50,655 nt of DNA from a virus, in IMG/VR virus record IMGVR_UViG_3300020377_000007, positions 1 to 50,655 of that record. One strand, 5' to 3'. How positions within the stretch are numbered: the stretch's first letter is position 1; each line of letters opens with the position of its first letter. Shown here piece by piece: positions 45,801-50,567 of this stretch. The notes beneath the pieces were generated by a model. The model saw nothing but the letters and a program-made list of their open reading frames with translations, did not search any database and was not told the DNA's origin. Made by a program: the position numbers and the translations under genes.

Positions 45801-47057
45801 GTTGTTAGCTATTTCTTAACAAAAGGTTTTGCATTGACTCAGTTTGCAGATAGTTTTGCTATAGCTACTGGAGGAGCTACGTTTTATAGAAATAGAGTTA
45901 ATACTTATATGAAACAAGGTTTAAGTAAAGCTGAAGCTGAACAAAAAGCTTTTTTAGATTTCAGAGATACAGCTGAAGAATCACAGCAATCCGCTAGAGC
46001 TGATAAAATATCTCAACAACAAGCAAGTACTTTAGGTAGAATAGTATTAGCTTTTGCCAATACTCCATCTCAGTATGCTAGAATAATGGACAAAGCAGGT
46101 CAAGATTTAATAAACGGTAGAGGTGATGCAAAAGCCAACATAAGTAAGATAATGTATTATGGGTTTGTTCAAAACTTAATGTTTACAGCCTTACAATCAG
46201 CATTGTTTGCTGAAGGTTTTGGTGATGATGAAGATGATGTTGATTTAGAGTATTTCAAAAACAAAGGTCTAAGCGATAAAGAGGCTAAAGAGTCTATGGA
46301 ATATTACAATTCTAGAGATAGTAAAAAAGATATAGATACAGCAAACAGCATGTTAGATAATATAATGAGAGGTTTAGGTGTTCAAGGTGTTATATTAGCA
46401 ACAGCTAAAAATGTTTTATTAGATCTTTATAGAAGATCACAGAAAGAAGGTCAATACCCTGGACCTGAATACGGTGACAATGCTTGGAAATTATTAGAGG
46501 TTAGTCCTCCTATTTCTATAAAAGCAAAAAAATATAAAGGAGGTATGAGAGATTTTGAAATGAACTCTTGGAGACCCGAAGCTAAACAACCTTTTAATAT
46601 TAACAATCCTTCTTACAGAGCAGCGGCTAAAGTAATTGCAGCTGTTACTAACGTTCCTTTAGATAGGGTATTTCAAAAATTAGAAAACATTCAAGGAGCT
46701 ATGGATGAAACCAATGAGTCTTGGCAAAGAGTAGCTATGCTTTTAGGTTGGCCTAAATGGCAGTTAGAAAATGAAAAACAAAAAGCTGATAGATTTGCAG
46801 AAGAAAAAGAAGGAAGAAAAGAATATAGACAATACGTTAAAAATAAAAATATTAGAAAGTATAAGCCAATGACTCTTAAACAAGCTGCTGATAAGAAAAA
46901 AGCAGAGAAGTTGGCTGAACAAACTAAAACTTTATTTAAATTAAAAAAAGCAGAACAAATAGATAGTCTTAGACAGTTAGGTTTAACTACAGACGCTATT
47001 AAAAGACTCAAGTACGAAGAGGACAGAGTAAATAAAATAATAGAACTAAACAAATAA
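36828..47057 (+). CDS. Giant polyvalent virion protein with peptidase-, nuclease- and HAD-like domains
   Basis: This 3409-residue protein is probably packaged and injected. An acidic N-terminus (MKKYIYNNMNFSQEDIDLAA) leads to helical regions, then hydrophobic Gly/Ala-rich segments near residues 738-769, 824-861 and 995-1015 that could enter membranes. HEGAH at 1354-1358 with E1414 downstream fits a zinc-peptidase-like site. D2171, E2184 and K2186 (KADF, VELK) with an upstream Glu near 2133 fit a PD-(D/E)XK nuclease. DFDDT at 2478-2482, T2557, K2594 and DD at 2613-2614 give all four HAD phosphatase motifs. A helical C-terminus ends in an NTPSQYARIMDKAGQ-type region and PFNINNPSYRAAA. Such domain mosaics match polyvalent phage proteins thought to act on host cell start-up. 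Activities are inferred from motifs. Confidence 0.85.
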   Translation: MKKYIYNNMNFSQEDIDLAAERDKISVDDYLSSNPSIEVIEDDTVEPIDVSESFKPIKTGNVDIDNLFKIGSENTTNNEEVNIDVDTEEIKLDKDIDTETNGEDDGLASKSKISLFRTRKLKNKVKRIIEETEPIEDVLNTNIASDRIIVKTNDDGTESFYSLYDILKSEKNDSIFDKIKDRGFENISDFINELGDNYKLGVETDVVETEGKILKDFETVAVENWSDKTKREMNATDFLNAVDWIEIFNDTENVAKYSLDNLLPSGFKTREVAWFRDRIEITPPDGGTPMVFQVDLNPNKEKQNEIAISEIAKLKTFILSYKEEKDASGKVIKPGWSEEEYKEERDSFKNEFKKLINTSVNDGGVKISEEQVKEVEDYNSIKNIREALVTSNLAIVGSMGYSGEVKGWFNQAYNQGNFDRKRDGLPEYDFSIEELQKLELDTINEAMKQLDIKPAARTNKEALILGESHGPLVGLSKDKVSRVMDYVDTVLRANSDYQDVLKRTREIAIQNGLAGQLESNIEKYAERDWWSKSSQSLGEGTAGSAMLKAENDYLLKTAELQANALKDNYLEKQKELTENPFAPIIKNWANENAFASLENIEGEANIANINFVNKLSGLTIMPETDLDGLVMEDVYVKIQGEKDDEGRDLIFIIKKGESLYENINKDLTQKGSNAPVLLMPSSSIVTYNNQKSNVLFAQAELEKRTQDMLDEIENLPTFAEQVEAWDKNYNELERFGVTLGISGISLAKDLTIGAAMLTAYINPLYWGGKMVGVDMIKDLAENNAYLSRMLEVEKEGYNFNTSSFAQGNLTSWEGLKAYGEWSMDTLADTLPIMCVMILSGGSSSYATAITSGLAGLSAAGGKMTQNDLNNLKIEEQIKDVQSSDISQEEKDIQVKELNKKIKTAGSGKYMLDMAFSFVNEAVFASLTTAKWGAKMNKMIFANGNASTRQLYNSFGDRIYSNVKSFFKEGTKEGLGETGVNTFENVYEGRPLSQGGLEAFAGGFVVSSIMGGVGQSASSMTKINYTSNKEINNLTQSQIKLVDAHKSLDIINEAIESVKKKEGDPTKSLNIPDNIKRLEQLEKMKAKEESRVSDLMGEIETQINEIDSKLQDQGMRLSAAERYTRNQAEMAKLRTEALNLAADPNSDKKGTTENKLLNEINEKFKKLENENQFFLNADSFGHEWNARKGEAIYDSKVAEENAVIVSEAVNNIKEQKGNIDYVPNESEIDAEAKKIIDTMTYNDNNARAEAIADAGGWQYNNSETNAEGVEIVEQAYNNYINSLSDVDANSTVEVAGKDGTTVEMNYVDFLNMKKDNAIEGVNDGSVNGFYDNDIKAQFNFKENAIKNQKPGVPLHEGAHGATETLIEKDPAAFEESGRILVEFLKSTQPEIFNKMIVEGTNGLRQEGGSKWDFSEVFSSFVEEVAGGNIDLKAHNDFTAFFGMKLNEGLQKSSNGEFRVDFKGTNDINSFFTSLAQQIGLGEVSMETMAELRARQDDQGGEVIDINKDQDQTEKQASRLAASETKKSKTSDTKSKLVEENKMLLKEKPKGFMDKIKANAKKIKELVSGTDNAQTDPSSDIAKKAKKRINEAVDKVRNKIPAWKEGNRQKPNRVLDKLFNDIGSDLDGMIAAKAKNFVTNDKSVVDLTKNVDLKELQQAVKTELLADIRGFNKNNDSLYGYINSRLKQRIGDVLPDLWTDMSQKDIDNLSTSDTKTINKTNENKTLIESVPDVNLRESLDIDRDSPLGDLIMETVEKVLGTKMPEFKYVRKNKGGKRTNVSLADVKKVLSTNPTGPTKRQAERDLAGIYKKFSNDLEARFAEELRDAFVETFGSRTDYTNWLDINADAISDLSIEKLVAFERLVKGDKIFTEVVKENLSVEEVKQLEGTGLLVSATTNQGPTLYKKLNPTKQQVIDFFDIKGSKKGTRKDALADKISGELALNATMEIASKPEVMEKFELGLEDSGTGEVIVKSYLEDVSKAINRGVDLKFSRAFRGSDAPLELKNTYRNGRKPFVNLLAKLGITEENVNAAWQQIFGETDFKLNKNKKYKNLILKEWRGLSRNISKIESIISSEVQMGILNSIIDESVEVTDTERAELIAKAKNQALTTKRDVDFDDILTALAENLGLTKGYAYEQLVYDSTEIAIKNWNKNNPETPLRLEGNRGEDGGKADFIATIGGQEFNVELKLEKPRFGSVTIKTTTDTNGNIDFNIKKDYSFNSDLLKSIEDAKKDIKNYVDRANEIGKERFKENWLEYKFGDLLEKSIFNQLKEEGLQKKITRTLTTSTDTVAELYWAKGNGTAYMNIYNKGLYKLRNSMDPSLENPANLNGEAVPYLDGTVDWSFSIGKSTAKSKGGPTNYKNAGIKLENGKLPGSEGWANVGLRYQPSNMKGLPDAKYDMSSVEGVTKLMGDPVMQKLVNEKGESASSNIKTNSESKVVKENKLSKTTNKETIRQAEILDKALNIARDPNAPIKKIRVFDFDDTLARSNSLVFYKMPDGTEGKLTAEEFAKKGDDILNNGGVFDFTDFNTVREGKPGPLLDLAKKIQEARGTEDVFVLTARAPESQIAIKEFLDSQGLDIPIENITGLGDSSPLAKSSWMVDKAAEGYNDFYFADDALKNVDAVDIAMSVIDVKSKTQQAKIKFSKTVGEVMNDIIYDKTGIESYKEYSSMRAKAKGRTKRSFSLIPPSAQDFGGLLYKLLAKGEKGDAQWQWMQENLVKPFSRAMNDLSVAQNQLMSDFRSLKKSIKGIPTNLKKKAFGGFTYEDITRVAAWNRQGINVEGLSKRDLKQITEFVDGNEEISLFVDQLIELGKGDGYHYPGGDWLAGTITTDFIGGLRKDTRPRLLEQWNSNIDMAFDEKTFNKLEAAFGPKYVEALKDSIRRMKTGQNRKQGTSRLEARFQDYINNSVGAVMFLNARSAVLQTISAANFVNWSDNNPLKAGKAFANQKQYWTDFMYLMNSDFLVDRRNGLKINVSESEIAEAAKTTGNSFKSVVSYFLTKGFALTQFADSFAIATGGATFYRNRVNTYMKQGLSKAEAEQKAFLDFRDTAEESQQSARADKISQQQASTLGRIVLAFANTPSQYARIMDKAGQDLINGRGDAKANISKIMYYGFVQNLMFTALQSALFAEGFGDDEDDVDLEYFKNKGLSDKEAKESMEYYNSRDSKKDIDTANSMLDNIMRGLGVQGVILATAKNVLLDLYRRSQKEGQYPGPEYGDNAWKLLEVSPPISIKAKKYKGGMRDFEMNSWRPEAKQPFNINNPSYRAAAKVIAAVTNVPLDRVFQKLENIQGAMDETNESWQRVAMLLGWPKWQLENEKQKADRFAEEKEGRKEYRQYVKNKNIRKYKPMTLKQAADKKKAEKLAEQTKTLFKLKKAEQIDSLRQLGLTTDAIKRLKYEEDRVNKIIELNK

Positions 47058-47059
47058 TT

Positions 47060-47191
47060 ATGGCTTACAAAATGAAACACAGAACTTCACCTGTAATGAA
47101 AAAAGGACCTTGTTGGAAAGGATATGAAATGGTGGGAATGAAGAAAAAAGGTGGTAGAAAAGTACCTAATTGCGTACCTAAAAATAAATAG
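47060..47191 (+). CDS. Small conserved CWKGY protein with SP motif
   Basis: A 43-residue basic peptide starting 2 bases after the giant gene: MAYKMKHRTSPVMKKGPCWK, then GYEMVGMKKKGGRKVPNCVP. The CWKGYEMVGMK ... KVPNCVP pattern is one I recall as a widespread tiny marine-phage protein of unknown role; its two Cys might pair. It also contains the SP motif found in four larger proteins here, which suggests a shared particle function. The gene after it begins within 2 bases, so translation is probably coupled. Confidence 0.68.
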   Translation: MAYKMKHRTSPVMKKGPCWKGYEMVGMKKKGGRKVPNCVPKNK

Positions 47192-47193
47192 TC

Positions 47194-47487
47194 ATGTCAC
47201 TTAAAAGACCGGGAAGATGTAAGTCTCCGCTAAATGCAGGCGAGCCTAGAAAAACTACTAAAGGCAAAGGTAGAAATTTTAGAACTACCGAAGAAGGAGC
47301 AGGTATGACTAAAAAAGGTGTAGATGAATATAGAAGAAAAAATCCAGGTAGTAAACTTAAAACAGCTGTAACAGGAGATGTTAAACCAGGTAGCAAAGCC
47401 GCTAAACGTAGAAAATCTTTTTGTGCTAGATCAAGAGGTTGGACAGGTGAAAGAGGAAAAGCTGCTAGAAAAAGATGGAAATGTTAG
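47194..47487 (+). CDS. DUF6321-like basic phage protein
   Basis: A 97-residue, very basic protein whose second half (YRRKNPGSKLKTAVTGDVKP, GSKAAKRRKSFCARSRGWTG and a closing RKRWKC) has the look of the DUF6321 family, with the typical SKLKTAVT, KAAKRRKSFCAR and terminal (R)KW-x-C blocks. Function of the family is unknown; size, charge and Cys suggest a nucleic-acid-binding or compact metal-binding protein. Residues 8-14 contain another SP motif (CKSPLNAG). It overlaps the phosphatase gene by 13 bases. Confidence 0.82.
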   Translation: MSLKRPGRCKSPLNAGEPRKTTKGKGRNFRTTEEGAGMTKKGVDEYRRKNPGSKLKTAVTGDVKPGSKAAKRRKSFCARSRGWTGERGKAARKRWKC

Positions 47488-48002
47488 AAGATTTTGACAT
47501 AAGTTATTTTAAAAATAGAAAACCGCCTAGTGACAACTCGTTAAAGACTTTCAACGAGATATCTAATTTGTCTAAAATAAAAATAAATAAAGATTTTATA
47601 AATAAAAATGATGATGTTGAGACTGAGTTTAAGAACGTAGTTGGAGATGACAGCGACATTGATATATTAATAGAACAATCTGTTCCTCACATAAAGAAAT
47701 TAAAAAATTATTTTAATAGACCTAGACCAAAAGACTTGGCTAAAAACTTTGGATTAAAATTAGAAAATGTAGAGTTAAAATCTATGGATACTCCTTCATA
47801 TCCATCAGGACATTCAGCACAAGGTTTTTTGATTGGTGATTATTTAAAAAATAAATATCCAGAAAAAACAAAAGAATTAGATAAAGTTGCTAACGACATT
47901 TCAGATAGTAGAAACGTTGCTAGAGCTCACTACAAGTCTGACTCTGACTTTGGTAAAGAATTAGGTTTAGCAATGAGTAAACATATAAGGAACAAAAAAT
48001 AA
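47475..48002 (+). CDS. PAP2-family phosphatase-like protein
   Basis: The 175-residue protein has the full acid-phosphatase/PAP2 signature: K75-x6-R82-P83 (KLKNYFNRP), P110-S-G-H113 (YPSGHS) and S145-R146-x5-H152-x3-D156. In this family the two His residues carry out phospho-transfer and the Lys/Arg residues bind phosphate. There is no signal peptide or membrane helix, so it would act in the cytoplasm or in the particle. Such genes recur near the end of virion modules in marine phages; the substrate is unknown (lipid phosphate, nucleotide or protein phosphate are all possible). Overlaps both neighbours, so is likely coupled. Confidence 0.9.
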   Translation: MEMLEDFDISYFKNRKPPSDNSLKTFNEISNLSKIKINKDFINKNDDVETEFKNVVGDDSDIDILIEQSVPHIKKLKNYFNRPRPKDLAKNFGLKLENVELKSMDTPSYPSGHSAQGFLIGDYLKNKYPEKTKELDKVANDISDSRNVARAHYKSDSDFGKELGLAMSKHIRNKK

Positions 48003-48241
48003 TGGAAGAAATATTAAACTTAGTAAAAGAATTTGGATTATCTTTAGTGATAGCAATAGGAGCTTTATATGCTTTATATCAGTTTTTCTTTTTTAGTATT
48101 AGAGAAGTTAAAACAACGTTTGAAAAAAGACATGAAACAAATGCTAAGAATATGGAGGAAGTTAAAGTACGTTTAGCAGAAATAAAATCTGATCTTAAAA
48201 TATTAGTTGAGTTTATAAAAGAAATGAATAAAAATAAATAA
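48002..48241 (+). CDS. One-span membrane protein with coiled coil
   Basis: A 79-residue protein with one membrane segment (about 12-33, FGLSLVIAIGALYALYQFFF) followed by a charged helix (KNMEEVKVRLAEIKSDLKIL). It starts in a TAATG junction with the phosphatase gene and is the last gene of the rightward block. The layout resembles small phage membrane proteins of the BhlA/holin-like type and also spanin-like proteins, so a lysis or membrane role is possible, but it is far from the amidase. Confidence 0.62.
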   Translation: MEEILNLVKEFGLSLVIAIGALYALYQFFFFSIREVKTTFEKRHETNAKNMEEVKVRLAEIKSDLKILVEFIKEMNKNK

Positions 48242-48279
48242 GGAACACTAAAAAAATGGGCACCATACCCAAAGTTCCT
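48241..48279 (+). other. Imperfect stem-loop ahead of the terminator
   Basis: AGGAAC (48241-48246) pairs with GTTCCT (48274-48279), and inside it TGGG (48257-48260) pairs with CCCA (48268-48271). There is no T-run, so it is not itself a terminator; it could be an RNA 3' structure or processing site next to the terminator at 48287. Short stems, moderate support. Confidence 0.4.
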
Positions 48280-48286
48280 GTAACAA

Positions 48287-48314
48287 AAAAGGGAGGTCTT
48301 TCGGCCTCCCTTTT
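48287..48314. terminator. Symmetric (bidirectional) terminator between convergent units
   Basis: AAAAGGGAGG (48287-48296) and CCTCCCTTTT (48305-48314) form a stem with A-rich and T-rich flanks on both sides; TC/GG extends it by a wobble and a C-G pair around a TTTC loop. Because both strands show a GC stem followed by a T-run, it can stop rightward transcription from the late block and leftward transcription after the reductase and micro-ORF. Confidence 0.93.
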
Positions 48315-48319
48315 ATTAT

Positions 48320-48358
48320 TTAGCAGCCACCACAGTAGCTATCGCAATATGGACACAT
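48320..48358 (-). CDS. Cys-rich 12-residue micro-ORF downstream of the reductase
   Basis: On the minus strand an ATG at 48358 opens a 12-codon frame, MCPYCDSYCGGC, stopping at 48320-48322 just before the terminator stem. Five of the features are striking: 4 Cys in 12 residues, the CPYC of glutaredoxin active sites, a second CxxC (CGGC), an AT-rich start context (aaaacaaacattATG) and a place 17 bases after the reductase stop. The reductase needs its Cys pairs reduced each turnover, so a tiny redox or zinc-binding peptide is thinkable. It is too short for certainty; chance or a leftover 3' end of a gene are alternatives. Confidence 0.45.
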   Translation of the reverse strand: MCPYCDSYCGGC

Positions 48359-48375
48359 AATGTTTGTTTTAAAAA

Positions 48376-50238
48376 TTAAGTAATTTCACAAGCACCGCCA
48401 GCGCAAGCAAGCTCACCACTAAGATCAGTGTTGTCTTCAGTTTCGATAACATTTTCTAAATTTATGTTAGTTAAGTGTTGTAACTTATTTATATAAGTTC
48501 CTTCATCTATATCTTCAAAAGGTGCTTGAGTATATGTTCCACCATCATATGGTAACACAGATAAACCATTATAGTGTTTTCTATTATTCCACATCCACTC
48601 TCCAGCATCTTCCCACTCTCCAGGTTCTAAACTAACAGTAGCAGAAACATTATGAGTGTTAGATCCTTTTCTATGACCAGGTAATACCCACTCTGTTGCT
48701 ACTTTTTTTATGCGTTCAAGTAATTGAAAAGGTGATTCAGTTCTAAGTATAGAACCTTCAGGTGCTTTCTGTGGTATACTAATTACAGCTGTATCATGAG
48801 GTCTAAAAAACTCATCTTCAACTAGCATAGGGTGATTTTCAACTAGGTATTTATATATACTTTCGTTTTTACCAACTCTTATCCTACGTACGTAATAATC
48901 ATTATGCCATGCGTGAATACCCGATGACGTTCCCAGTGCCAGAGATGTCGTCCCTGCTGGCTTTACGGTTGTACATCTAGCTGCAGAATTAATTCCAATC
49001 AGCTTCGCGACTCTTGCGTTTTCTCTTTTTACTACTTGAGCGGCTTTCTTCATGTCGTATCCTAACACCGTGCCCGAGCCTATCCCAGTCATCGAGACGC
49101 CTATTAAAGCGTCTTTCTCTGTTGTTTGTTGCCATACTTCTCTTAAATAGTGAAAGTCAGTATATCCCGCTTGTAACGTACCTATAAAGGCAGCGGCTTT
49201 CACTCGTTCGTTTAAATCTTCTTGTGATTCAATATCACTAGCATTTACTTCACACAGGTTACAAAACTGATATGGTCGTAAAGCTATTTCACAACAAGGG
49301 TTTGTACCCCAGTCTTTATCATTGTTAAAATATATTCCAGGTTCTCCTGCTCCTGATAGTTCTACACGTTTCCAAAGATCCATAAAAAAATCTTTAGTAA
49401 TTTTATGTCTCATAAGAACAGCAGAGTTGTTAGCTCTTCCTCTTTGTGGATTTGTTTCCCACCAATTTCCAGACTTCGATGAGATCATCTCGTTGTCGTC
49501 TGCGGAAAACAAACTTATTAGAGCTGCTCGACGTATCCCACCAGCTAAAACCGCGTCTGCTATATGGCAAACTATATCGTGTACTTCTAATGTGGATAGA
49601 GTATCTGCTTCTTCCTTTAAATCTAAGACTCCTGTTATTTTTACTATACATTCCTTTAGTGGTTGAGGTCCAGGTGCTTTACCACCAGACGTTACTAACA
49701 TTGCACCTTTTGGTCGTATATCTGAGTAGTCAAACTCTATACGTGAACTTCTTTTATTACCTAAATATGATTTCATTAACACTTTAATAGCATCAGCCCA
49801 ACCTTCAATTGAATCGCCTATTAAAAATCTTCTAGTTCTTTTTGTATATGGCTTTGTTATTGGTGGTAATTTATCAACATGATGTTGTTGTACAGAATAA
49901 CCTACGCCAGTGCCACCTAGTAATAGAAACATTATTTCATTAAACGATTCAACATGATCAATAGGTAAGTAAGCACAATTATAAACACGATTAGGTGATA
50001 TTTCAATCGGTTTACCTCCAAACTGAAGCGACCGCATAGATGGTAAAATCTTTTTTTCATAGACTAATTTATATGTTTTTTTAATGTCGTCTGTGAGATC
50101 AGGATATTTTTTAATATGCATATTCATGTTGCGTGTTACTAGTTCATCCCACGTCTCCCTACGATTTAATTCAGGAATATATTTTGCATATTTCATGTAA
50201 ACTGTTATATCACTTAGTATCTTGTTTGATAGCTCCAT
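48376..50238 (-). CDS. nrdJ: Class II ribonucleotide reductase, monomeric B12-dependent type
   Basis: The 620-residue enzyme reduces ribonucleotides to deoxyribonucleotides using adenosylcobalamin. Key residues match the Lactobacillus leichmannii RTPR type: C88 (VYNCAY) and C326 form the active-site redox pair, N313-P-C315-C-E317 carries the thiyl Cys (C315) and catalytic Glu, the C315-C326 spacing of 11 equals C408-C419, and the tail C612-x4-C617 (ACAGGACEIT) equals C731-x4-C736. It is shorter than the 739-residue Lactobacillus enzyme, mostly by N-terminal trimming. No intein or frameshift is visible. It supplies dNTPs for phage DNA synthesis and depends on host cobalamin. Located on the minus strand, overlapping the upstream 72-residue gene by 29 bases. 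Confidence 0.95.
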   Translation of the reverse strand: MELSNKILSDITVYMKYAKYIPELNRRETWDELVTRNMNMHIKKYPDLTDDIKKTYKLVYEKKILPSMRSLQFGGKPIEISPNRVYNCAYLPIDHVESFNEIMFLLLGGTGVGYSVQQHHVDKLPPITKPYTKRTRRFLIGDSIEGWADAIKVLMKSYLGNKRSSRIEFDYSDIRPKGAMLVTSGGKAPGPQPLKECIVKITGVLDLKEEADTLSTLEVHDIVCHIADAVLAGGIRRAALISLFSADDNEMISSKSGNWWETNPQRGRANNSAVLMRHKITKDFFMDLWKRVELSGAGEPGIYFNNDKDWGTNPCCEIALRPYQFCNLCEVNASDIESQEDLNERVKAAAFIGTLQAGYTDFHYLREVWQQTTEKDALIGVSMTGIGSGTVLGYDMKKAAQVVKRENARVAKLIGINSAARCTTVKPAGTTSLALGTSSGIHAWHNDYYVRRIRVGKNESIYKYLVENHPMLVEDEFFRPHDTAVISIPQKAPEGSILRTESPFQLLERIKKVATEWVLPGHRKGSNTHNVSATVSLEPGEWEDAGEWMWNNRKHYNGLSVLPYDGGTYTQAPFEDIDEGTYINKLQHLTNINLENVIETEDNTDLSGELACAGGACEIT

Positions 50239-50428
50239 TTTTATTTGCTTCTTTAACTTTTGTTTTTACTTTACCTAAAGCTTCCTCGTAGTCTGGCATT
50301 TGCTTTATCGTTTCTAACGTTCCATAAGATAACGTTCTCATATATTCTACTTCATTAACTAAGTGTTGAACTACATTAGTTAAAGCTTTAATCTTGTTTT
50401 GCATCTCTAGCAAAGTATTTTCTTTCAT
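50210..50428 (-). CDS. Small coiled-coil protein upstream of the reductase
   Basis: A 72-residue helical protein (MKENTLLEMQNKIKALTNVV, QHLVNEVEYMRTLSYGTLET) with heptad-like hydrophobic spacing and a charged tail. It overlaps the reductase start by 29 bases and the preceding gene end by 41 bases, so it is part of a compact leftward operon. I recall similar short proteins (GTLETIK and a preceding LREL-like helix) in marine T4-like phages, without a function. It could be a regulatory or assembly partner of the reductase, which is only positional inference. Confidence 0.68.
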   Translation of the reverse strand: MKENTLLEMQNKIKALTNVVQHLVNEVEYMRTLSYGTLETIKQMPDYEEALGKVKTKVKEANKNGAIKQDTK

Positions 50429-50567
50429 ACTCTAATAATTCTTTTAATTTTAAATAACCTTTATTTTCAACGCTCCACTTTATAAATTTTTCTAGTTTAC
50501 GCTCAGCATATTTTCTTCTAGCTAAATCTTTTTGTTCCCAAGAATTAAGTTTACGGTTTCGTCGCAT
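50388..50567 (-). CDS. Small basic hypothetical protein
   Basis: A 59-residue frame starting at the ATG complementary to 50565-50567: MRRNRKLNSWEQKDLARRKY, then ERKLEKFIKWSVENKGYLKL and KELLEYERKYFARDAKQD. It is basic and helical throughout, with no motif I can name. It overlaps the following gene by 41 bases and the preceding partial gene by 46 bases. The overlaps and a well-formed helical sequence support it, but it is too short to be certain. Confidence 0.55.
   Translation of the reverse strand: MRRNRKLNSWEQKDLARRKYAERKLEKFIKWSVENKGYLKLKELLEYERKYFARDAKQD

Noticed and set aside
48256-48360. 34-codon plus-strand frame (MGTIPKVPVTKKGG...) starting after an A run
   Set aside because: It runs through the terminator stem and antisense to the Cys-rich micro-ORF, so it would be translated only from read-through RNA.
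49322-49787. Plus- and minus-strand frames inside the reductase gene
   Set aside because: The reductase has all catalytic residues in one uninterrupted frame; these are shadows.
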